The notes under the pieces: generated by a model
What the model was told of the DNA's origin: nothing
Database searches by the model: none
The model's input: the letters and a program-made list of their open reading frames with translations, nothing else
In this document: positions 44,876 through 55,252 of the stretch, in pieces
How positions within the stretch are numbered: the stretch's first letter is position 1
Layout of the letters: every line of letters starts with the position of its first letter
Origin: Gonocerus acuteangulatus
Taxonomy: Eukaryota > Arthropoda > Insecta > Hemiptera > Coreidae
Assembly (NCBI GenBank): GCA_946811695.1
Contig: OX328132.1
Span: 121,718,235 to 121,782,234, forward strand
Direction of reading: 5' to 3'
Length of the DNA: 64,000 bases
Position numbers and translations under genes: made by a program

Positions 44876-44926
<51 letters not shown>
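44876..44926. repeat. (TA)n microsatellite
   Basis: About 50 bp of TA. The flanks on both sides (AAATTTTAAAATT(A/G)GCTTT and GAAACTATTTAAAAAGCTA) recur around the tracts at 45,339-45,438, showing an older ~450-bp duplication of this neighbourhood. Confidence 0.9.
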
Positions 44927-44929
<3 letters not shown>

Positions 44930-45336
44930 TTTAAAATTAGCTTTAAGCTCATAAATATTGAGTAATACTCTTTCTTTCTATATTTTAATTTCCCCCCTCT
45001 CAGGGGAAAGTTCAGCAGTGCAATAATATAAATATTATCATTTCGACGGCGTGTCGACATCTAGGCCATTATCGATGAATACACACAGTGTAATTATAAT
45101 TATCATATATTGTGTAAGGTGTATATATTTTCATTATAGAATAATACTATGAAACTATTTAAAAAGCTACTCATTCCACCAGCTGGAAAAGCCATTTGAC
45201 CTTGAACTCAATATCATTTCCTCACTTCTTCGGTTTTTTGTCTACTTATATGTTGTTGGAAAACGTATTCATATTCAACATCATATAAAAATTATATAAC
45301 CTGAGTGCTGCAATTACGCGGTAAGTATTAAATTGC

Positions 45337-45338
<2 letters not shown>

Positions 45339-45380
<42 letters not shown>

Positions 45381-45382
45381 CC

Positions 45383-45438
<56 letters not shown>
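45339..45438. repeat. Two adjacent (TA)n microsatellites
   Basis: TA runs at about 45,339-45,376 and 45,385-45,438, separated by TTATCCATG. Confidence 0.92.
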
Positions 45439-45442
<4 letters not shown>

Positions 45443-45549
45443 TTTAAAATTGGCTTTGACCTCATAAATTACATAATATACATTATATTTTTTAATTTCC
45501 CCTCTAGCAAGAGAATCTTCATCAGTGCAATAATATAATTTATTATATT

Positions 45550-46490
45550 AAGTAGGAGGTAAAGAGAGGAGGCAGTATGTGATACAGAGAAGAGGAGGAA
45601 ATAGGAGGTAGAGGGAGGAGGAAGTATATGATACAGGGGGAGGAGGAGGAAGTATGTGATACAGGGGGAGGAGGAGGAACTTCATGGTAGGGGGAGGAGG
45701 AAGTAAGTGATACAGGGAGGAGGAGGAGGAAGTAGGAGTTAGAGGGAGGAGGAAGTATGTGATACAGGGGGAGGAGGAGCAAGTGGGAGGTAGAGGGAGG
45801 AGGAAGTATATGATACAGGGGGAGGAGGAGGAAGTATGTGATACAGGGGGAGGAGGAGGAAGTACATGGTAGAGGGAGGAGGAAGTAAGTGATACAGGGA
45901 GGAGGAGGAGGAAGTAGGAGGTAGAGGGAGGAGGAAGTATGTGATACGGGGGGGGGAGGAGGAAGTAGGAGGTAGAGGGAGGAGGAAGTATGTGATACAG
46001 GGAGGAGGAGGAAGTAGATGATAGAGGGAGGAGGAAGTATGTGATACAGCGGGAGGAGGAGGAAGTAGGAGGTAGAGGGAGGAGGAAGTATGGGATACAG
46101 GGGAGGAGGAGGAAGTAGGAGGTAGAGGGAGGAGGAAGTATGTGATACAGGAGGAGGAGGAGGAAGTAGGAGGTAGAGGGCGGAGGAAGTATGTGATACA
46201 GGAAGGAGGAGGAAGTAGGAGGTAGAGGGAGGAGGAAGTATGTGATACAGGGGGAGGAGGGGGAAGTAGGAGGTAGAGGGAGGAGGAAGTATGTGATAAA
46301 TGGGGAGGAGGAGGACGTATGTGATATAGGGGATGGAGGCGAAAGTAGGAGGTAGAGGGAGGAGGAAGTATGTGATACAGGGAGGAGGAGGAAGTAGGAG
46401 GTAGAGGGAGGAGGAGGAAGTATGTGATACAGGGGGAGGAGGAGGAATTAGGAGGTAGAGGGAGGAGGAAATATGAGTTACTGAGGGGGG
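45550..46490. repeat. Purine-rich minisatellite (~50-bp units)
   Basis: Irregular units built from GAGGAGGAAGTA, TGTGATACAGGG and GAGGTAGAGGGAGG repeat for about 940 bp, almost all purine on the plus strand, with G-runs of up to 9. The 402-codon minus-strand frame across it (45,543-46,751) reads as repeated Ser-Ser-Leu-Tyr-Leu-Leu and polyproline blocks. It is best explained as a repeat artefact, although it begins at an ATG. Confidence 0.9.
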
Positions 46491-47680
46491 GGGAAGTACG
46501 AGGGAGAGGTTGTGGATAATAGTGAGTAAGAAAGGGAAAGGCGTAGGGGAAAAGGCAGAGGGAGTTGGGAGTGGGAGGAAGATGGTAAAAGTTATGAGCG
46601 AGAGAGTGGTAGGATGGTAGAGTGAGAAAGACTGATTAAGTGAGAGAGAAAGAGTGTTATTATTGAAATGAGTTGAAGAGATTAGAATGAATGTAGTGGC
46701 GGGGGGGGGGGAGGGACTGCGCAGAACCTCAACGAGTGGCACTGCCGCCATTGCTCTATCTCCCCTCTCCCTCTGTCTTCTCTGATAGCTCCCAGGAAAG
46801 ATAATAACTTATTATATCCAAGAATTAGGCTGTTTTCTGTTAGTTTTACTGTATGGAATATCGTTGTCTTTTCATACCTATTTCATGTCATCTCTTTAGG
46901 AGTAATTTGATCTAAACAATTATTTAAATCCATTTGATTTTCCATACCCAATGTTTACATGTTCAACACATCAATATTAATCAACGTTAAATTCCTTTCT
47001 TAAATATTTTGTTAGTAAATAAATAAATTGTTATGTACATAGCCTTCATGTGTAGTTCGCCCGCCACTTTTATAATTGGTGGGAGCAGGTGGTTCCTAGG
47101 TACCGCCTCTGCCAGCGCCAATTGTCCACAGGTTGTCCCATCGGACCGCAATATGCGTCAATTTGAATACATTAAAAACGAATGATACGCATTGCAACTG
47201 TAATTTTCAATCAATATTTATAAGAAATGTCTATTCTGTCTGGCAGTGCTGCCAACAAACAAAAAAAAACATTCCTAATCCCCAGTTGGGAATTCCCATC
47301 ACGTTCCAACCAATATACAAAAATAAAACAGTGTAGGGGCAGCGTTTTATGGTTGGGGTAATTTATGACTGCTCCGCGGAGGTCTTTTTGGGGTCTCCTA
47401 GCCGTTTGATATTTACGACTTGCGAGGAATAGCCGTCAACGGTGCCCAAATGAAGTTTACCTGCACGTGTTCCTTCACTACCTGCTTCGTCGTCCTACAG
47501 TCCCTTTACCAAGGCGTCTAATAACCCTAGCTCTGAGGCCTTAAACGAAAATCACAAAAGACTCAAAAATAAAAACTCAAAAGAATTAAGTAATTCCGAA
47601 TTCTTGAATGTGAATTAGAAATCTATTACTCAATAACTCCACATCTCTAAGCGGGAGAAACTGTTTTAGATTTTACTTTA
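46491..47680. other. Anonymous DNA
   Basis: No gene recognised. A G-run lies near 46,700. Confidence 0.5.
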
Positions 47681-47681
47681 G

Positions 47682-48185
47682 ATGAATGAGGGAGTCGAGA
47701 CAAAAATTCGAGTTAATCCTTCTACTTCCCCTGAAAATGATTATCCTATTTGTCTGTGTTCCTTTGAAAATTTGTATCCTATTTGTCTGTGTCCCTGTGG
47801 AAATGTTTATCCTATATGTCAGTATTCCTGTGAAAATGTTTATCCTATATGTCAGTGTTCCTGTGAAAATGTTTATCCTATTTTTCAGTGTTCCTGTGGA
47901 AATGATTATCCTATTTGTCGGTGTCCCTGTGTAAATGTTTATCCTATTTGCCAGTGTTCCTGTGGAAACGTTTACATCAACTTCAGAAATCGAAAATATC
48001 TTGGGGTTGGCAAGAGAAAATCATCGTGGACTTATGTTTTTACAAGTATTATTGATTATTTCTTTCGGAAAGAAATTTTTCGGTTTTTTTTCCATCCCTT
48101 TTTAGAATCTGAAACTGATATATTCTTTCTTGGGGACGCTTCTTTCTCGGTTAGTGTAACAACCGGTAGCCCACTCCATAAATAG
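47682..48185 (+). CDS. Hypothetical 167-aa protein with seven cysteine-rich 11-residue repeats
   Basis: Starts at a true ATG. Residues 21-97 are seven in-frame repeats of the type YPICQCSCGNV, encoded by exact 33-bp DNA steps from 47,742 to 47,972. Two or three cysteines per unit are mostly kept, the consensus being Y-P-I-C-x-C-x-C-x-N-V. After the repeats the frame runs into a tail (residues 100-167) that is part of a dispersed direct repeat also found at 48,640, where it is not open in the same way. No signal peptide is visible. I do not recognise a family. It may be a chance frame over a 33-bp minisatellite; preservation of frame and cysteines is the only argument for a gene. Confidence 0.25.
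   Translation: MNEGVETKIRVNPSTSPENDYPICLCSFENLYPICLCPCGNVYPICQYSCENVYPICQCSCENVYPIFQCSCGNDYPICRCPCVNVYPICQCSCGNVYINFRNRKYLGVGKRKSSWTYVFTSIIDYFFRKEIFRFFFHPFLESETDIFFLGDASFSVSVTTGSPLHK
47742..47972. repeat. Minisatellite, 33-bp unit, seven copies
   Basis: TATCCTAT begins units at 47,742, 47,775, 47,808, 47,841, 47,874, 47,907 and 47,940; units differ by a few substitutions each and never by an indel. Confidence 0.95.
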
Positions 48186-48416
48186 ATTTTGATGGAAATA
48201 AACAAATAAATAAGGATTTATTTTTTTTTTTTTCATTTTCTATAATAATTTTAAAATTCTATTATTTAATTAATAAATCATAAAAATATCAATACCATTA
48301 ACAAAAATAAAGAATAATTAACAGGAGATGGTTTAAAATGTGGTTGGCCATCACTACATGGAGCGAGGCTGGGGCTCCATGAGTAAAAAAAAACTTTTTT
48401 GTCTATTTGCATAAGA

Positions 48417-48418
<2 letters not shown>
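48046..48418. repeat. Direct repeat, copy A
   Basis: Shares with 48,640-49,062, in order: TTTCGGAAAGA, TAGAATCTGAAA, ACAACCGG, AATAAATAAGG-like wording, AACAGGAGATGG, and GAGGCTGGGGCTCCATGAGT with an A-run after it. Copy A is followed by a poly-A run to about 48,447. Confidence 0.8.
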
Positions 48419-48452
<34 letters not shown>

Positions 48453-48639
48453 TAGGCCTTGAAGTCAGGCCGGGCGTGAGGTCCCATGGCCCTATTTCTA
48501 AGTTAATTTGATGGGACCAGATGGTTCCTAGAGACTGACCTGCCACGGTTAATAGTCCATCGGCGGTCATAACAGCCCGCTTGGCGCTCTGCTTGTTAAA
48601 TTAAACCCAAATATTAATTAGAATACTAGTTTCAAGAGG

Positions 48640-49062
48640 GATTGAGTAATTTATTTCGGAAAGAGAATATAATTAGTTTTTCGTCTTCCGCTTGTAGAAT
48701 CTGAAAGTGAAATATTCTCTCCTGGTGACCTTTCTTTCCCGGTGGGTAAAACAACCGGAACCCCGCAAGGACACTTACTCATAAATAAAGTTTTATGAAA
48801 GTAAACGTATAAATAAGGTTTTTATTTTATTTTTTTCGTTATGTATTATAAATTGTAATACTTGTTATTATACATTGCAAAATCCTGTTACAAAATTAAT
48901 GAATCATAAAACAAAATACAAAAATATATTAAAACCATTAACATACATAAATAATTTATAACAGGAGATGGCTTAAAATATGGTTGGACATCACTGCATG
49001 GAGCCAGGCTGGGGCTCCATGAGTAAAAAAAACAAAAAACATTTTTATCCAATTGCACAAAC
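48640..49062. repeat. Direct repeat, copy B
   Basis: Diverged duplicate of 48,046-48,418. The preceding stretch GAGGGATTGAGTAATTT also occurs near 49,434, pointing to an older tandem duplication into which the 5S-derived SINE was inserted. Confidence 0.8.
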
Positions 49063-49143
49063 GAATTGATCAGAACAAGAGCGGTCCAACTAAAACAATA
49101 TTAAAAACATTAACACACATAAATAATTTAAAACTGGTGTTGT

Positions 49144-49345
49144 GCCAACAGCCATAGCCACGTTAAATGCACCGGTTCTCGTTGATTGTCGAAGTTAAGC
49201 AACGTCGGGCGTACCTGAAGTACCTGAATGGGTGACCGACCACGTGCCGTTGGTATCATAAAATGATGGAAACATATAGATAGCCCGGCGTTAATAGCCA
49301 AATTGTTGATACACTGTTAAACCAACAAAAAGAAAAAAAAAAAAT
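49144..49345 (+). repeat. 5S rRNA-derived SINE
   Basis: Bases 49,144-49,254 read as a diverged 5S rRNA: GCCAAC start, ACCGGTTCTCGTTGATTGTC, then the internal promoter region GAAGTTAAGCAACGTCGGGC and GAATGGGTGACCGACCACG, ending GTTGGT. An unrelated ~75-bp segment and an A-rich tail (to about 49,345) follow. That 5S head, body and A-tail layout is that of SINE3-type elements. Compared with functional animal 5S genes it lacks several paired bases, so it is not a working rRNA gene. RNA polymerase III transcription through the A and C boxes is inferred. Confidence 0.8.
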
Positions 49346-50343
49346 GTATATATGAAACATTTGTCCTATCTGACTGCATGGCGCTCAACGCGTTAAATTA
49401 TACCCAAATATTATTATTAGAACTAATTTCATGAGGGATTGAGTAATTTGAAACAACAACCATCCACTAGTCCCAGTTCTTGCTTGGGACTGGTGGATGG
49501 GGAGGGGATAGAAAGATACTAGGATTAAGTTTCCAGTCGGCCTTGGCCTTTTCTGCTCTTCATTAGAATTCTCCACGCCTTCTAGGATTACTGTAGGTCG
49601 AATAATCCTGGAAGAGACAGAGAAAGGTGAGGGACAACATGAGGGAGGAGGTTGCAGACCGATGTCTCGCTGACTACACTAGTTGGGCTACGACCAATGG
49701 ACTGAGCAAGGTCATCATAAACCAACACCCGGTAACCTGATCCTACTCAGAAACACGCCTAAGAGGTTTCATCAATAAAAACCAAACATACATAAACATT
49801 TGAAGAGGGGGGGGGGATAATGTAAAATCACAACATGTCAAAAAAATAATAATAAATATCAATTATTACAAATCCTATTATAATCTACTCATACAATTTA
49901 TTTGATGTAAGACCACAATACATATGATGTGCTTTATTCATTTTTATAAAAATTTTCCAAGACCACAAAAGAGCTATTTGCATGTTTCCTTATCTCCTGT
50001 TAGTTTCAAACAAGATTGATGGACATTTGGGACCATCTGCCTTTTTATTTATTTTAGCGCGTTTCCTCCCTCCCTTCCTTGGAAGGGACGCAGCTTATGA
50101 CGCTATCCGCAAGTGTCGACCAAAACACTTATGGGTCTTTTTGCGAAGACCACATCCATTTACTTTTGAAATAGCAGTAGTGATTTTAACAGTGATTCGG
50201 CAGTGATATGTTAGTGAGAATAAATGGGTCTTTTACAATTAGTTCGCGATGTTCCTGACAAAGAAAAAGCGATTGGTTTCTTACTCGCACAAATTAATAG
50301 AATTATATTGATTGTAGGCGAGTTGGATTGACTAGAGTCCCTG
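49346..50343. other. Anonymous DNA
   Basis: Includes a local inverted repeat near 49,458-49,502 (CATCCACTAGTCCCAGT and its near complement). No gene is recognised; ORFs at 49,385-49,576 and 49,982-50,206 show no domain. Confidence 0.5.
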
Positions 50344-50434
50344 AATTTAATAGAATTCTATTAATTTCAGCGAGTTGGATTGAGTGTTTTGATATCTTCT
50401 TGAGCGAGCGAAGCGCGCGGAAACGCATAGCACG
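50344..50434. repeat. Left member of an inverted-repeat pair
   Basis: Contains TTTAATAGAATTCTATTAAT, then CAGCGAGTTGGA and TTTTGATATCTTCTTGAGCG, and a GC-rich end with AAACGCAT. It is the diverged reverse complement of 51,667-51,757. A partial duplicate of its first half lies just upstream (50,292-50,335). Confidence 0.75.
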
Positions 50435-50716
50435 TATGTCCTTAATGTTAAATAGATGTAAAATATCCGAAAAGAGAAAAAAATGAATAAAATACGTGTG
50501 TTTACAAATATAGTTGTTTACGGTAGCCTTCATAACCTATAAAACAGTTAACTTTAATGCTTAATAACTTTTTTCCTATTTGAGAGCGACTTTTTATTTT
50601 AACTTATCCGTTTTTAGTGCGTCTAAATACAATATAGAACCAACGGGCCAAAAAATCCGTGAGGAGGCCCCTTAATTTAACAATTACCATTGATTTTGAT
50701 CATATTAACCTTTTTA

Positions 50717-50880
50717 GGGGTCCCCCGTGGTCTAGTGGCTAGCGCGCTAGATTCATAAGCGGGAGATGGTGGGTTCAATCCCCACCGGCGCCAGAAATTT
50801 TCTCATCTCAGGGCTCGCTGAGAAAAGTCCTGGCTGCACCCTGGACGTAGGCGGTAATGGCCACGATTTGTCGATGCGCC

Positions 50881-50945
<65 letters not shown>
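50717..50945 (+). repeat. SINE-A, full-length young copy with 63-bp poly-A
   Basis: Head TCCCCCGTGGTCTAGTGGCT and B-box-like GGTTCAATCCC, body ending GATGCGCCGT, then an uninterrupted poly-A from 50,883 to 50,945. A perfect 12-bp target-site duplication, TTAACCTTTTTA, lies at 50,705-50,716 and 50,947-50,958. The clean ends and long pure tail indicate a recent LINE-mediated insertion. Confidence 0.93.
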
Positions 50946-50948
<3 letters not shown>

Positions 50949-51666
50949 AACCTTTTTAATAATAAATATTCCTTGCCATTATCTAATATGATTTACAACC
51001 GTAGATAACGTGTCAAGTAGTAATAGATAACCAGCAAAGAACCTGTAAGCTAATCAGTAAGCTTATCAGCGAGTACGAGTAACTATTAAAAGTCACTACT
51101 GCTACTTCAAAAGTAATCTTGGCTTTTCATTCGATAAACATTCCCATATCTCCATGTTGATGCTTCTTGGCGCGTCTTATAACATAATCAGGCCCATGTG
51201 ACGCCACAAGAAGTCAAAACAATTCGGGAAGCCCAAACAGATAAACCAGTTTTTCATAACATCATATCTAGGTGTTTTTTGTAGATAAGTGTTCCCTTAT
51301 CACGCGGATGTTGCTTCTTTGCACCTTACAAAATGGAAACAGGTCTGATAAGGTGAAAACAGAAGTCTAAGCTTTTTAATAAATTTAAACAACTAACTCT
51401 GCCAGACAAAATCCCGCACCTGGGGCTATTCTCACATCATCTAACTTATTAAGAAATTCAAATTATTACGACTTGATACTAGCTATATAAAAAAAAACTA
51501 TAAAACTTAAATACACCACTACAACAAATTGAGAGGGCGAGAAATATTATTATTATGAACTAGCTGTTCCCCGGTGTGCCATGCTACCCCACGAGTGTGG
51601 ATTTGTAAAGAACCGGTGTTTCTATAACATACTTATATTTTATATTTATTTCGCATTTTGGGCATT

Positions 51667-51757
51667 CGAGCGATGCGTTTTCGCTCGCTACGCTCGCTCA
51701 AGAAGATATCAAAACTCTAGCCTTTCCAACTCGCTAAAATTAATAGAATTCTATTAA
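51667..51757. repeat. Right member of an inverted-repeat pair
   Basis: Reverse complement of 50,344-50,434 with some substitutions. It includes a perfect 20-bp palindrome, ATTAATAGAATTCTATTAAT, at about 51,740-51,759. The pair brackets about 1.2 kb including the young SINE-A; it may be the ends of a foldback-type element or two independent inverted copies. Confidence 0.7.
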
Positions 51758-53518
51758 TTTTTGCGAGCTGGAATGACTTGAGCGTTGAAGATTACTTTAC
51801 TAACAGCAAAGTAGTCACTGCTTTAGTCACCGCTAAAGCATATTTATCCTAAAAGAGATTTGTGACGAGAAAATACAACCAGCCGTTGTATTTTCTACAA
51901 GTATCTTACTGTTCAGTGTGTTATAAACCATTTATGATGTAAAAACTATATATTGTACATTCAATAGTTATTTTCAAGATTGTAATACATAGAGAGGGTA
52001 AGTTGGAATTCTACACTACAATTCAATAGAAACATTTCATTTACATCTGAACAAAAGCATCAAATAGGTGGATTGAGTGACAGATAGAAACTTAAAGAAG
52101 TTACTGTCCAGTCAAGTGAATATACAGAAAAAAAATGCGTAATCAATGTTCATGATAAAAATAACCAAAAATAAATAATAGGAAATAAAATATTGGAAAT
52201 ATTTTGCTATAGATTAAACCAGCCCTCTCTACATATTTTAAAGATATTGGAGAAACTTTGCACCAGAAATTACAAAAACGGTTAATAATCTTGTTAGGGC
52301 GTGGAGGACATTGGCAACTGTGATATTTGAATCAGGGGAGCCGAAGTCTTCCATGTTTTAGCAAGTACATTCTCAGGACCCATTCAGGAAAAACGATTAT
52401 GGAATCTAACAAATGCATTTATACTTTCAAATTGTGGAGTTTGGAAAACTAGTTTTCCAGCGTGTCTTCTTTACCAGATGTAGAATAGGACAATTGGAAT
52501 TGTTACTAACGAAGAAAGAACACGATTGGGAGAAATAATAACATTATCCTCGAGTAATGAATAACATGACATTCTACAAGATAACTCTAAGGAACAGAAG
52601 TCATCGAAAAATAAATTTTAAATCCAGAAAAATGCTTCTATTCAACGTTTAATGCTTGCAATAGAATGTCCGGTTGGACAAGTTTGATGTTTGTAAGTTC
52701 AACATTTTACGCACCTTGTGTTTTTGTTGTAATTATATCAATATATATTGTTCTTATTGTTATTCTCTATAATGAAGATAGAGTAATGTTTCTAGTATCA
52801 AGTGATATGTTTTATCTGTATTTTGTATATAATTTAGTTTATGTTTGGACGAGGCAATCTTTGAATGTATTCGTAGCTGTATATCTTTGTATGGCGGGGC
52901 AGGATTCAAAACCAGACGTTAACATTATCGTTTTGTTTTGATTCCTGCTACGTTCTACTTAGAATTCTCCGAGGAATATACATCATCAAGTGAAAATATC
53001 TAATGGTCTCATAACAATTAGTTCTTCTCAATTTTTTATGTTTAGAATAGAATCAGCAAAAAACATTTTTTAAAATACCTAAAAATACAAGGAAGAACCG
53101 TGTAAACGGATTTTCAATTTATCAAGTAGTTATCTGTAATAATACGTTTTGATATACATGTATTTTTACCTGAATTTCGAAAAAAAGGAACTTTAATTTA
53201 TTCAAGTGGTATTTTTGTTGAAGGAGGGGTAATTCAGCTTGGAGCATGTGTTCAGCATTCAACATAACGATTCCCTTTAGTCTAAACTAAAACAGAGAAG
53301 AAATAAAATTGGGACTTTTGGCAGAAGATTTGCCAAAATTTCAGATTACATATTTTATTTGGTTCGTGACTGAAATACAACCAATAACGAATTAAATCCA
53401 TACTCTTTAATTGATAATAGTGTTAATACAAGGTCATAGTGTAGGAATATTGATTGGATGGTAACAATAATCGCATTGTCCTTTATTAATCTATGTATAC
53501 ATAAAAATCAGGTGTCAG

Positions 53519-53760
53519 TCTGTTTGTCTGCTTGTTCCTTATACAAACCCACACCGTTCGACCGATTTTGACCAAACTTGGCACACAGGTAGATCTTGAT
53601 CAGGGAGGTGTCATCAGGTAGGTCAAAATCATCTATCAGCTGTTTGTCTCTCTGTTTGGTCCTTATACAAATCCTCAGCGTTTGGCCGATTTTGATCAAA
53701 CTTGGCGCTCAGGTAGATCTTGATCTGCGAAGTGTCATAGGCTGGGTCAAAATCATCTTC
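53519..53760. repeat. Tandem duplication, 120-bp unit, two copies
   Basis: TGTTTGTCTG/C...CTTATACAAA...CCGATTTTGA(C/T)CAAACTTGG is repeated at exactly 120-bp offset (53,521 and 53,641) within the first array unit. Confidence 0.85.
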
Positions 53761-55220
53761 AAATCAGTTGGTGGAACTGACGAAACTTGCTTTCTGAGGC
53801 TGATATATAAGCAATATGTTGTACATTTCTAAGGAATGAAAAGTTAACGTAACTCGTTAGTTTTAAAAGTTTGAATTTTCTATAATTCCTCGGTGTCTAA
53901 TAATTTAGAAAATAAAAACTGAATTAAATGAACAAAAACCAGAGAAAGCAATGACGTTCGCCAAATAAGCGGTGGTGCCTTCAAATGTCATAAAATTGCA
54001 ATGGCTCATATTTTCCAACGATTTTAGTTATCACTTTTTATTATATAAACAATATATAGATTCTGCTATATTCTGTAATAGAAATAATTTTATTATTTTT
54101 AAAACTTCGTCACTTGGTGATATAATCTTGGCATATATGACCAGCGGTGCGGTTTTTTAAAACAACATTTTCCCTGACTTCCTTAGGCAGTACATTCTGC
54201 CTGTTGGTTAGCTGAATGCAAAATGTCACTAGCTGAAATCGGTTTTGAGCTGACTTTACAAGCATCAGGTATACATGAGGAAGCCGACTGTAATGCTGGA
54301 GAAACATTGTTGTTTCTAAAACCGCCACGCAGGTGACATATTATGGGGGAGTAGGAGGAAATAAACTTATCGAAATTACTCCTCTCTTAATTAATTATTC
54401 CAAAATAATGTAAGATATGCATGTTCACATTAAATACAATCATTTAAAAAATAGTAGAAAAACAAATCATGGGGAAACTAGGACATTTATTTAACAATGA
54501 AGATGTGAAGTAATTACTATGTTGTTCTTTCAATAATTATTAGTTTACACAATTTTAACAGATAGAAAGTGTTAGCTGATGCTCTACATTAAAATTAAAT
54601 AGAAACATTTCCAATAAATCTGAACCGAAGCAAAAACTAGCTGGATCGATAGATAGATAGAAACACAGAGAAATTACTGTTCCCTCGTCTGAATAAACAG
54701 AAATTATGCGTAATCAATGCTCATAATAAAATAACAAAAAACAGAAATGTTAGGAAGTTTATACAAAAAAACTTTAATTTTTCAAACGTTCAATTCCAAT
54801 ACATACAACAGATTAATTGCAATAATAATCAGGAAATTATCTATAACCAGATTCCTCTCTAGGTACCTTACTCAAAGCCTAATGTTCACTGTGTTATTAA
54901 TCAGTTGTGAATGATTCTCAACCAGCAGAGCAGAAAATACTTACAGCAACACAGGACTCGTATAAGGAAGGATATTAATCTTGTTAGGGCGTGGAAGACT
55001 TTAGCATCTGTGATATTTGATTCACGGGAGCCAAAGTATTCCATGTTTTAGCAAGTACATTCTCAGGACCCAATCAGGAAATAGATTTATGGGACAAAGT
55101 ATCCATGATTCTCTCTTCAGCAGGCCAATCTTCTCCATTATATATGAATTATATTAGGGTTCAAAATATTATTGTATAATAATAAAATTTATAAAATGAC
55201 AGAGTTCTCCTATATATAGG

Positions 55221-55252
55221 TGTGTGTGTGTGTGTGTGTGTGTTTGTGTGTG
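55221..55252. repeat. (TG)n microsatellite followed by the sequence that marks the transposon target
   Basis: The TG run and following CAAGCTCACATCTAGCACCG...GGCTCGTCACTTGTAGCAG resemble, at an uninterrupted locus, the flanks of the TIR transposon at 60,181 and 63,250. Confidence 0.85.

Noticed and set aside
45543..46751. 402-residue Ser/Leu/Pro-rich protein on the minus strand
   Set aside because: It is the translation of a purine-rich minisatellite; the composition follows the repeat unit and no domain or splice context supports a gene.
49144..49254. Functional 5S rRNA gene
   Set aside because: Several conserved bases are changed, there is no T-run terminator directly after it, and it is fused to a body with an A-rich tail.
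52666..52941. 91-codon hydrophobic ORF in the first array unit
   Set aside because: Not preserved in the other array units; composition reflects T-rich DNA.
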